This document shows, piece after piece, positions 1 to 9,254 of a stretch of 64,000 nt of DNA. The stretch covers positions 434,001 through 498,000 of the forward strand of contig NC_012863.1 of assembly GCF_000026945.1 (NCBI RefSeq), given 5' to 3'. Source of the stretch: Candida dubliniensis CD36. Taxonomy: Eukaryota > Ascomycota > Pichiomycetes > Serinales > Debaryomycetaceae. The translations under genes and the position numbers were made by a program. Under the pieces are notes generated by a model. The model saw only the letters and a list, made by a program, of their open reading frames with translations. It did not search any database and had not been told where the DNA came from. Every line of letters begins with the position of its first letter. Within the stretch, counting starts at the first letter, position 1.

Positions 1-85
1 ATAATCAAGTTTATTTGGATGTTAGACCTAAATTAAACAGTTTAGAAGGTATAAAAATGAGATTTGGTAGACCATTCGGGTTCTA
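1..85 (+). CDS. 3' end of an unidentified protein-coding gene (partial)
   Basis: In the frame starting at base 3 the sequence is open from the window edge to a TAA at 83-85. It encodes a 27-residue tail ending in RFGRPFGF. The following 185 bases to TIM10 have no coding character and include an AT run, as expected of a convergent 3' spacer. I do not recognise the tail. Reading it as a real gene end rests only on the open frame up to the edge and on its orientation opposite TIM10. Confidence 0.45.
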
Positions 86-270
86 ATCCAAATAAAAAAA
101 AATAAAAATAGACAAACCCTTCCTACTGTTTAAATTTTAAATTTATATATATATATATATATATTTATATATTTATATTTTATAAATAGGGTGTTCTCTT
201 TCAATAGGAATTCTTGTATATATACATGATTATTTATATATTCCCACTTATTGGCGGGGGAAAAATTAAT

Positions 271-546
271 TTATCTTCTACCCATAAATTGACCGGATTG
301 ACCTAATTTTTGCATATTTTCACCAACTTGAACATTAGTTTCAAAATATTTGGCTACACATCTATCAAGACATAAAGCTTCTTGTTTAGAAATATCAGCT
401 TCATTATAAGATTTGTTGATACATTTGCTATGACATTGAGAAACTAAAGCATTGAACATCCCAGTAACCATATCTAATTCAGCTTCAGCAGCTTGAAGTT
501 TTTGTTGAGATGAAATTTGAGGAGTAGCACCACCTAAGCCAAACAT
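271..546 (-). CDS. TIM10: Tim10, small TIM chaperone of the mitochondrial intermembrane space
   Basis: A 91-residue protein with the twin CX3C signature of small Tim proteins: C38/C42 and C59/C63, separated by 16 residues. The conserved stretch around [20 protein letters not shown] matches yeast Tim10 closely. In the family, Tim10 joins Tim9 in a hexamer that carries hydrophobic carrier and beta-barrel precursors across the intermembrane space; it is imported and oxidised by Mia40. Length is normal (yeast about 93). The start is the first ATG and there is no presequence, as expected. The spacer to the next gene upstream on the same strand is about 220 bases. Confidence 0.95.
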   Translation of the reverse strand: MFGLGGATPQISSQQKLQAAEAELDMVTGMFNALVSQCHSKCINKSYNEADISKQEALCLDRCVAKYFETNVQVGENMQKLGQSGQFMGRR

Positions 547-770
547 TATTGTAGTAGTTGTTGTATAATATAAAATTGGTATATAGAATTAATAAAAATG
601 TTTTCCATCATTTTTTTTTTTTTTTCCAGTTGCTTTTGCTTTGCCATTAGTTGAAACTTGTTGAAAAACTTTTTTGATTTGCGACAAGTTCAAATGTCTT
701 ACAGTAATTATGTCGCAACCAGTTATATCATTCAAAACTAATACTACTACTTATAAACTTATAAACTATT

Positions 771-3700
771 TCATAACCCAGGAAACGTGATTTGTAAATA
801 TCCACCCCATAATAGTTCTTCAATAGGGAATTGTTTTCTCAATTCACACATATCCTTTTTATGTTCTGGTGCTATATTTGCTAATCCTTGTGCTAGGGTA
901 ATTGTTTTGCCATTAATACATGCGCTGCCGCCAATGTGTGAGAATCGACAATTGGTAAAATATGGTTGATAAGTAGTTGTATCAGAAACAGCTTGACTAA
1001 CATCATAATAATATCTCATAAACCTCCAGATTTGCGTTCTTGTATTCAATACTGCTACTCGTAATAAATTCTTATTTTCTGCAGCTAATTGTAACGTAGC
1101 AAATCTTGAAACATCAAATTTATCACTAGTATATGGCTCAGTGTCATAAAATCGTAAATGACTATTTTTAACTCCACCGACAATAAACAAATAATCTCTT
1201 TCTTCATTTCGATAATATACTGCTGTATGATGACAACAACGAAGTTCTGCTTCCTTTAATTGGGGTTCAGCAACTTGATTTTCTGGACTAAGGGTTTTAA
1301 CTTCTTCATCTTCATCGGGCTTCTGTGATATATTATAATAATCAAAGGCAAATGTAACAATCTTTTCCCATTTACAAGTCTTGAACACAAATCTGTATAA
1401 ATCACCATGAAATTTATTATTTTCAGCACAACCGCCTTGAACAATTAATGCTCGAGATTCAAAATATTTTTGGATTTTATATGATTCTCGTTCATTAGAT
1501 GTTAAATTATAATCCCAAAATTTATCAACACTTGAATTATTGACTTCACTATCTGGTGATTTTTTCTCAGTAGTATTCAAATTTGAAAATTGTTGCTTTT
1601 CACTTTCTCGTTCACTAACATCAATAGTACATGTTTCATCTACACCCAACAGATAATCAATCAAATTATAAGCAAAATAACCTCGTGGCAGAGGCCAGTT
1701 TTCATCTTCATCAATAATAATATCACATGTACTATCTGATCCAACTTTGCAAACTAATGCTTCTTTGGAAAAATTGACACTATTGAAAAATGGTGCCTTC
1801 TCTGTAGTTGTCAAATCAATTTTTAGCAATTCATTAGTTGCCTTGAATTTCAAAATATTACTTGTCTTTTCCACAACACTTTTGTCTTCGTTTTCTTCCA
1901 AAACAAATCCTCCAAATACAAATATTGAGACATTGGCACAAGATTTGAATAATACATTGTTGGTAGCATCTGTTTCTTCCATTGTTTCAATACTCACCGA
2001 ATTTGTAAACAAATCACTGGGCGTACTAGTAGGTATTTCAAATGTTGAGTTCCTTTTTTCTTCAAATTCAGATCTGCTAAAAGAAGGACTGGGTCTAAAT
2101 TCAACTGGTTGTTCTTTTTCAAATATATCTTCCTCCAATACATGCTTTCCTGTTCTTTGATTTTGTGAATAATTCTCTGTAGTAAACAGATTGCCTGAAG
2201 TGGGTTCTGCTAAAGGAGAACTACGATCAACATTATACCAGGCTTTGAGTTTTATTGGATCAATTGGACTCCGTTTAAATAACAGTGTAGGTGATATTGC
2301 CCTTGGCGTCAGTGATGGTATCTTGGTATCAAAACTCTTTGGTATTGGAGAAGCCGTTCGACTACTTGCAGCTGAAGGATTATTTGAATGTAATATCTTC
2401 TTCCGAGCACTCTCTGAATAAGTCACTTTCAACGGATGAGGCGATTTGACTGTTTCATTGTGTTTATGTCGATGGAAAATATTAGCTGATCTGCTGAAAA
2501 CATTGCTCATTTTGGAAGAGTTTGTTGTTCCAGTCGTTCCAGTTGAACTTGGTTGACTAGCACTACTTGAGTTACTGGGATTGCCTCCAAGAACTGATCG
2601 AGGTCGATGACTTTCTGTACTTATTGGATGTTCTCTAATTCCAGATGACCGCGTAGTAGATTCATGATTATGCAAGTCTAATGGCTGGGCAGTGTTGATC
2701 TTGTGTAAAGTAGGACGACGACCTGCAGTAGTATCCCCCAAAGAGTGAGAAATCTTTTTCATAGTTTCACTATTTTCATAAGTATCTGCCAATGTAACCA
2801 GTGGATCCAGGATATTTTTATCCTTTGCATATCCCTCTTGTCTGGTATTGACTTTCTTTGAGGACCCTTTAGATTCAACATCAAATGCAGCCGCTGACAG
2901 ATGGTTCCCATTAGTAAAGCTGCCATCATGCACTGAATCAACAGGCTCATGGATATTAGAACATATTCCCATACCTATTCTTCCTGCCTTTATTGATTTG
3001 TTATTTCGAGCCAATTTGACTTTTGAAAACTTCAATGTTGTTGTGTCAATAATATAACCATCTTCATTTAAAATAACAGTCTTTTCCACAATCCAACAAT
3101 CTCGATTCTTGTCTGGATGCAAAGATTTATTCTCAATTTGGAATCCACCGTAGAAAAAGAAATGCCTTGATGATATTCTCGTAGATACCATTCCAATAAT
3201 ATTCTTTGGGAATTCTTGCATCAATGCAGTATCTAAATATGTCACCGAACCTCTGGTGGCATTATACTGGAGAAAATAAGGGTTGGGTTCCATGAATGGA
3301 TTAGTTAATAGTCTTGTATTAACAAATGGCGGCAATTCAAATGGGAAATAGATTTGAACTTTTTCCAAATCAGTATTTGATGGTAACCCTAAATGCTCAA
3401 AACTGTTTGTTTCGGATGCACAAAGGCCGCCAAAAATAAATGTTGAATCCTCAATTTCAAAATGATTTTGATAACAAATTGTGGGAACATTAGAAATATA
3501 TTTCAACCTATCTTCATCATCTTGAACGCGATTTGGAATATTAATTGTGAGTTTAGGAATTGCAAAATAGCCTGAAAATGCCCCAATATGTTCATCCTGA
3601 TAAATATTCTTATTGGGATTATCTTGGTTTTGCATGGTGATAGCTCCTTTTGTATGATTATCTTGACCCTGATGTGGAACTTCATCTAAATTCATTTCTG

Positions 3701-4100
3701 GTGTAAATAAAAATTGTAAATCATTATCAGTATCAATTATATTTCGACTACAACTGTCTGGAGCCAAATTGTACTTCAACACTGAATAAGGGATATTAAA
3801 CTCGTTCCTTAAATCACAACAGCCATAATCAGATTGACTTCGATCAAAAAAGGAAATTGGCCGTGAACTGTTCTGTGATTGATCATGTTCCATCTTGGAT
3901 TTAGTTTTAGTAGCAGCTAATGAAGAAGACGAATTGGGAATTGAACTAAAACTATTGCCATCTCCATAATCTTCGACCACGTCCAGATTACATTTATTAT
4001 TTGCTGAATCAATTTGAGTGTTGCCCTTGTAAATCTTTTCTTTGTTTTTGTGTTCGTTGTATCTGTGTGTGTCTCTGTATTTTAACAGTGGGGTAATCAT
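771..4100 (-). CDS. Large kelch-repeat protein (Gpb1/Gpb2-like possible)
   Basis: A 1109-residue protein with about six kelch-like blades marked by hydrophobic-GG motifs: FIFGGL near 220, FFYGGF near 315, FVFGGF near 730, IVQGGC near 885, FIVGGV near 970 and HIGG near 1055. A long Ser/Thr/Asn-rich, probably disordered insert (about 380-720) separates the second and third blades. The first 150 residues are polar and the C-terminus (LLWGGYLQITFPGL) is structured. Large fungal kelch proteins include Gpb1/Gpb2, which act in Gpa2-PKA signalling, and Mds3/Pmd1. The split propeller is compatible with a signalling scaffold, but I cannot assign an orthologue. There is no signal peptide or membrane segment. 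Several in-frame CTG codons would be read as serine in this clade. Confidence 0.85.
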   Translation of the reverse strand: MITPLLKYRDTHRYNEHKNKEKIYKGNTQIDSANNKCNLDVVEDYGDGNSFSSIPNSSSSLAATKTKSKMEHDQSQNSSRPISFFDRSQSDYGCCDLRNEFNIPYSVLKYNLAPDSCSRNIIDTDNDLQFLFTPEMNLDEVPHQGQDNHTKGAITMQNQDNPNKNIYQDEHIGAFSGYFAIPKLTINIPNRVQDDEDRLKYISNVPTICYQNHFEIEDSTFIFGGLCASETNSFEHLGLPSNTDLEKVQIYFPFELPPFVNTRLLTNPFMEPNPYFLQYNATRGSVTYLDTALMQEFPKNIIGMVSTRISSRHFFFYGGFQIENKSLHPDKNRDCWIVEKTVILNEDGYIIDTTTLKFSKVKLARNNKSIKAGRIGMGICSNIHEPVDSVHDGSFTNGNHLSAAAFDVESKGSSKKVNTRQEGYAKDKNILDPLVTLADTYENSETMKKISHSLGDTTAGRRPTLHKINTAQPLDLHNHESTTRSSGIREHPISTESHRPRSVLGGNPSNSSSASQPSSTGTTGTTNSSKMSNVFSRSANIFHRHKHNETVKSPHPLKVTYSESARKKILHSNNPSAASSRTASPIPKSFDTKIPSLTPRAISPTLLFKRSPIDPIKLKAWYNVDRSSPLAEPTSGNLFTTENYSQNQRTGKHVLEEDIFEKEQPVEFRPSPSFSRSEFEEKRNSTFEIPTSTPSDLFTNSVSIETMEETDATNNVLFKSCANVSIFVFGGFVLEENEDKSVVEKTSNILKFKATNELLKIDLTTTEKAPFFNSVNFSKEALVCKVGSDSTCDIIIDEDENWPLPRGYFAYNLIDYLLGVDETCTIDVSERESEKQQFSNLNTTEKKSPDSEVNNSSVDKFWDYNLTSNERESYKIQKYFESRALIVQGGCAENNKFHGDLYRFVFKTCKWEKIVTFAFDYYNISQKPDEDEEVKTLSPENQVAEPQLKEAELRCCHHTAVYYRNEERDYLFIVGGVKNSHLRFYDTEPYTSDKFDVSRFATLQLAAENKNLLRVAVLNTRTQIWRFMRYYYDVSQAVSDTTTYQPYFTNCRFSHIGGSACINGKTITLAQGLANIAPEHKKDMCELRKQFPIEELLWGGYLQITFPGL

Positions 4101-4730
4101 GAATGGATTTGTGCTTCCTTTTATTTTTTTTTTTTTTTCTCTGTTAACGCTCGTGTGGTTATTGTTTTAAAGATTAATTTCAAATATAAATACTTTTGAT
4201 CTAGATAGATAACAGGGATTGATAAACTTTGTTTCTTATAATTAATAAATTAATTTGAAATTCAATATAATTTTGAAAGCAATTACAATATTATCTTGTC
4301 CATTCTTAAAAAATAATAGGAAGAAGTAAAGAAAAAATTTAAAACCAAGAAGGCTCTCTAATCAACAACTTGTTCAATTTGGGTAACAACTCCGCAAATC
4401 ATTTGCTTATCCTTTATGCAGCTCAATGTGTCATAAAATAACCGTTTCTTTTTTTTTTCACAATAGAATAGAGCCTATCAATACATTAACAATATGTAAA
4501 ATCAATAATTGTAATCAACAAATCGGTTGATTTTCGTTCAGAAAAGAAAAGAAAAGCTGTAAAAATACTAATTCATTTATTGCTGTCTAGTCTTTTAATA
4601 AAGAAAGTCCTCGTATGCCATTATCTGTTGTTTACTACATGTATATTCGGATTGAAACATACCGCCACAGCAAAACCCTAAAAATTGTTGAGGCAATGTC
4701 TACCCCTTCTTGGCAATATCGACCAAAAGT
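4101..4730. other. Intergenic: kelch-gene promoter and CQD1-like 3' region
   Basis: No credible coding frame is seen. The interval holds poly-T tracts near 4124-4139 and 4447-4459, AT-rich sequence and probable 5' and 3' untranslated regions of the two flanking minus-strand genes. Confidence 0.6.
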
Positions 4731-7057
4731 TTAGACATTGGGACTGAACATGTCGGCCTTGACCAAAGTGTGAATCTATAAATAAAGTAAAAAAAATCAG
4801 TTAGTAAATAGTTAAAATTTATGGTCTGGAATAACTTTTGTTGATACATACATCTTGAATTGAAGCATTGATGAATTGTCTGACTTCTAATGCTAGCCAG
4901 ACTTTCATCATACTCAATGAGTTTTCATTTCTCAATATCTCTCTACCTTCTTTCAGAACTCCTAATCTTCTCAATACGGGTAACGAACTTTAAAAAGTAA
5001 AAAAGGTAATGTTAGTATTAATTCTAGTCTTTATATTTATTCTTCAACTGGATGGTTATTTTTTCCTACTGAACCAAAAACAAGCTGAAAAGCTCCATTT
5101 CTTCAGTAGGAAAGCCAAATAGTAACGCGTATACAAACCTTGCAAATAAATCCAAATTAGGATCCAATTGTCTTCCAATTCCCTCTAATAACAAAATTGC
5201 CACAACAACTGTAACAAAATCACCTTCCATTCTCACATGGTGATTTCTAACCATTCCCAAAACTTGATCTAATAAATCACCAATACTTATATTTCCTAAT
5301 GTGAATGTTCTTTGCTTCATTCTATCGACTAATTTTTCCACTTTCAATGCAAAAATCTCCTTATTCAATACTGTTTCTGGGGTTCTGGACCTTTCGGCCA
5401 TTAATTCGCCAGCTCTGTATCCATCGAATTCTGACAATGCTCTAAATAAATCAATAAAGTTGACTCGATCTTCTTTATTTAATTCGGTTACTAGCCCGAC
5501 ATCTAGGAAGCATATTTCTGCGTGATATCCTTGTTCGTATAGTTCGGCCAATTTCTCACACCATGCATTAGTATTGTCGCCCAATTTCAATAACTCGTTT
5601 GTTATTTTGTTTGTCTCCGTTTCGTTCGAAGTTTTCACAATTTTGTATTCCTTCTTATGTCTGTACAATTCATTTTTGTAAAACCGAACCATCATATTTC
5701 CTGGATGGAGATCTGCATGAACAAAATTGTCCAAGATCAACATTTTAAGAAATGCATCTAAACCTTTATCACTTACTTCTTTAGATAAATTCTTTCCATA
5801 ATTCTCTGACAACGATAAAAGCTTACTCAATGGGATCGCATGAATATATTCTTCCACAAGAACGTCTCTAGTGGTAAAGTTCAAATACGGTTTGGGGAAA
5901 TGAATGTCCAATCTACTTTTGAAATTCTCTCTAAATTTTGCCAAGTTGAGTGCCTCAATTCGAAGATCTAACTGTAATCTCATCAATATAGAAAATTGTT
6001 CAACTTCGTCGGGCAAAGACAACCATTCCATTGTTGGGATAACGTTTATTACATTAGCGAAAAACTTCATAATCTTCAAATCACGGTTAATTTTGAGTTC
6101 AACTTTAGGATGCAACACTTTTATGGCAACAAATTCATTGGAATCCAAATGTTCTGTGACAACAATATTTTCGAAAAATTGTTCTTGTTTGTCTTCAGCT
6201 TGTAATTTCAATTGTTTAACAAGTTTATCTTCATCTTTTTTCGCTCTTTCCAACACTTTGGGTGAGATTTTACCAAGATAAACTTGTGCTATTGCTCCAA
6301 CACCTAGCGGGGTTTCTTTGAATTCATCAAAGATCTCATCAAAGGGTAAGTTACCAAAACTTTTCGAAATGATTTTTTTCGTCACTTCCAAAGAATGTGC
6401 CTTTGCATTAGAATGCAAACTGCCCAATTCATTACACATTTCTTCTGGAAATATATCAGTTCGTGATGCTGCCCATTGTCCTAATTTAATGAAAGAAGCA
6501 CCTGCAACTTCAGCACTCCAACGCAAGTACCTATACCATAATGTAGCACCGGTTCTGACCAAATTCCCATTCTCGGATCTATGTCTTCTTCCAAACCAAC
6601 AAATTGGTGAAATCAACAATACGGGAACAAAAATACAACTCAATTCAATAAATCTCACAAATGTGAACATAGGATCAACTAAATAATCTTCAATGGCAAA
6701 TCTTAAATAGTAAAATGTTCGAACAATCCAACTTGGATGCTTTTTCTTTGTCTCTCGATACCCATAATATTGATTGTATTCTTCCTTTTGTGATGATTCA
6801 TATAACCCCATTTCAAATGTTTCTGAAGTCTTTGATGGTGTTAAAGCGTGAACAGACGTATCTAACGCATGCACATCATTATCAATGTGTCGTTTATATG
6901 CCGAAATTGAGACTAAGGTCCCAATAGATATTCCAAATATTGCTCTATGAGAAGTGGAAATTCTTGGAAACGTATTTGTTTTGGTGTATGCATTTCTGAT
7001 TGTGGATTTGGAAACAAATGGAATTGCTCGTATTGACGGCTTTAGTATTCGAAACAT
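4731..7057 (-). CDS. CQD1: Mitochondrial ABC1/UbiB-family atypical kinase, three exons (Cqd1-like)
   Basis: Exons are 7057-5139, 4987-4852 and 4775-4731, giving 699 residues. The uninterrupted frame from exon 1 would end falsely at 5066. Intron 1 (4988-5138, 151 nt) starts GTTTGT, carries TACTAAC near its 3' end and ends AAAG. Intron 2 (4776-4851, 76 nt) starts GTATGT, has TACTAAC and ends TATAG. The phases join correctly and restore a family-like tail (SLPVLRRLGVLKEGREILRN and on to FSPNV). The protein has a basic N-terminal presequence, a hydrophobic segment near 125-150, the KxGQ motif (IKLGQWAASR), the Ala-rich loop (GVGAIAQVYLGK), VAIKVLHP, FVHADLHPGN and FLDVG. Family members in yeast, Cqd1 (YPL109C, itself intron-containing) and Cqd2/Mcp2, act at the inner membrane in coenzyme Q and lipid distribution. 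The start is the ATG at 7057. Assignment to Cqd1 rather than Cqd2 is by length and intron presence. Confidence 0.85.
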
Positions 7058-7326
7058 TATCAATAATAAACAATGGATTGTTAATTAAATTCCAAACGGC
7101 AATATTTTTCTAATAAATAAATAAATAAATATAATAAATAAATTTTCTATACTAGTTTGATTAATCCTCTATAAAATTCATACAATATCAACATTCTATA
7201 TGTATATATAAATTCCACAACTTAGATAAAGGTTGTTGCTTTTTTTTTCTGGTGTTTTCCTTTTTTTTTTTTTCGGGTTTCTTTTAGATTGCTACTTTAG
7301 GAAACATGAGCAATGCAAGATTCTTC

Positions 7327-8976
7327 TTAATTCCCGTTGACCGAAGCAGCAGCAGCAACAGGGCCACTCTCTTGCAAATGATTTCGAAGAATCGACACCC
7401 ACAATCCAATTGTAGATGCCCCCTTAGGATTGGTCTTAGCTCCTCTTCTACTTACAATTCCGTCGTGAGCATTCCAAACATCCAAAAACACAGGTATTTT
7501 GATCCAATCCAAGGTATTCAAGTTCTTTACAATGAACAGCTTATCTTCATTCAATGGTAACTTATACTTGTGGTCTTGGAATAATGGGAATGATTCGTAG
7601 CTTTTTAAAGTTTGTATACTTTCAGAAATAACTTTATCATTTTCCTCAATGTCCATCTCAATTGATTTATTAGTTGATTTTAACGTATCAACTTCCAAAC
7701 TCTCGTCGACGCCATCAGAGTCTGTGTTATAATCAGCATTCTCAGTTACCAAAGCATCTTCATCTTCCTCATTTTTTATGGATCCTGCTTTTCTACTTTT
7801 ATTCAAATATCTTTCTTCGGCATACAAAACACGATCCATGGTGTCCTCTGTCAAATAAGAAGTATCTCCTTTAAAAGACTCATGTCTGTCCAATGTACGG
7901 CGTTTCAAACGTTGAACATTCCCTGCTTTAGCATCAGCAGGATCTATCGGGGAGTTGCCATAAACAAACTTTTTCACTCTCAGCCAGTGCTGGGCGCTTA
8001 AAGGTCCTTTAACAAGCTTGATTTTAATGAAACTGTAGATTGAGACAGTGGTGGAACTAACAAGAACAAATGGTACCCAAAAAGGGACAACCAAACAAGC
8101 CAATAGAGCAATAACTAAAATCTTGGCCCATCGGTTTTTTCTGATAAATGGCGTCTCCTCCTGTTGATTCCCAAGAAATATCTTTTTGTCCTTCAAAGTT
8201 AAACGATGAGATTTTGTTAAATCAACAAATTTGGGACGAACTAATTTATTTGCAATCTTTGCTTGAGGTAGATTATCCAAGTAAACAATTTTTATGTCAT
8301 CCAATTCATCAAAGGGAGACACATCTGTTATGAAGGAAGTGAAAAAGGCCACGGTTCTATCATTCTTGATATTGGCTAAGAGAATATGTTTTTGAAATTT
8401 TTGTAATCCTCGCATATACTTTTCTTGTGGATCAGCCATTTTAACCAATATTTTATCATGGTCAGCAATAAACAACTGCCCTCCAGATTTCCCAAATAAA
8501 TATGGTCCTAGTCTATTGGCAACTGCATCAAAAATATTGTCATTAAAAAATTCGATTCCCACGTGTGGTGTGGCAAATGTACTGAAAAATACTGGTTGGA
8601 TCTTTTCAAAGAAATCCAATTCATCGAGTAAGCCAATTACATATCTTGAAATTAAACCACCAAGCGAATAGCCGATGATACTTATTTTCGTCACTTCCAG
8701 ATCATTATTCTGTTTCAATGATTCGATCTCGTAGAAGATATCAGCTATAATTTTTTTTGCATTTAATTCTAGTCCATCGTAAGTTTTCCAAAATCTAAAA
8801 CAGGCAGGTTTAATGGTTGCAATTTTATCGTCTGTTGAACTTGGTAAGTTCTCTTTTAAGAATTTTTCTATTGTCGCCATATGAGACGAAGTTCCCCAGA
8901 GACCATGAATTAACACAAATAAATGAGTTGATTGCGATTTAGGGGTTGATGACAGACTCTTAGTGGTGCCACTCAT
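7327..8976 (-). CDS. LPL1: DUF676-family serine lipase/phospholipase (Lpl1-like)
   Basis: A 549-residue alpha/beta hydrolase. HLFVLIHGLWG near residue 18 is the oxyanion-hole region, and GYSLGG contains the nucleophile Ser104. The C-terminal NAHDGIVSRRG segment near 510 has the usual Asp-containing loop. A hydrophobic stretch near 275-315 probably anchors the enzyme in a membrane or lipid droplet. The nearest yeast relatives are Lpl1 (YOR059C, lipid-droplet phospholipase, about 450 residues) and the Rog1 group; HGLWG followed by HM suggests Lpl1. The excess length is an acidic, low-complexity insert near 385-450. The start ATG at 8976 is followed directly by conserved sequence. Confidence 0.8.
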   Translation of the reverse strand: MSGTTKSLSSTPKSQSTHLFVLIHGLWGTSSHMATIEKFLKENLPSSTDDKIATIKPACFRFWKTYDGLELNAKKIIADIFYEIESLKQNNDLEVTKISIIGYSLGGLISRYVIGLLDELDFFEKIQPVFFSTFATPHVGIEFFNDNIFDAVANRLGPYLFGKSGGQLFIADHDKILVKMADPQEKYMRGLQKFQKHILLANIKNDRTVAFFTSFITDVSPFDELDDIKIVYLDNLPQAKIANKLVRPKFVDLTKSHRLTLKDKKIFLGNQQEETPFIRKNRWAKILVIALLACLVVPFWVPFVLVSSTTVSIYSFIKIKLVKGPLSAQHWLRVKKFVYGNSPIDPADAKAGNVQRLKRRTLDRHESFKGDTSYLTEDTMDRVLYAEERYLNKSRKAGSIKNEEDEDALVTENADYNTDSDGVDESLEVDTLKSTNKSIEMDIEENDKVISESIQTLKSYESFPLFQDHKYKLPLNEDKLFIVKNLNTLDWIKIPVFLDVWNAHDGIVSRRGAKTNPKGASTIGLWVSILRNHLQESGPVAAAASVNGN

Positions 8977-9254
8977 GGTTGATTTTGTATAATTATTTTA
9001 TCAAACAATTAGATAAAAATAATATGAAGCCAGAAAGAATCAAAAAAAAAAAAATAAAAAATAAAATGAAATAGAAGAAAGAATTAGACTGTGAGAAGAA
9101 AAAATATAATTAAGGCGATAAACAGAGACTGTGATTTTAGACGATCACAAAAGCATTAACATGCTCGGTTGTGAAATATTTAAATCCGCTCTCAAAAGAC
9201 TGAGAGCTGTACACAATTTAAAAGAAGCATCTAGTTTAACTATTTTGCAACAAC

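Noticed and set aside
7058..7063. Two extra residues at the N-terminus of the CQD1-like protein
   Set aside because: They would require a TTG start. The ATG at 7057 begins a good mitochondrial presequence.
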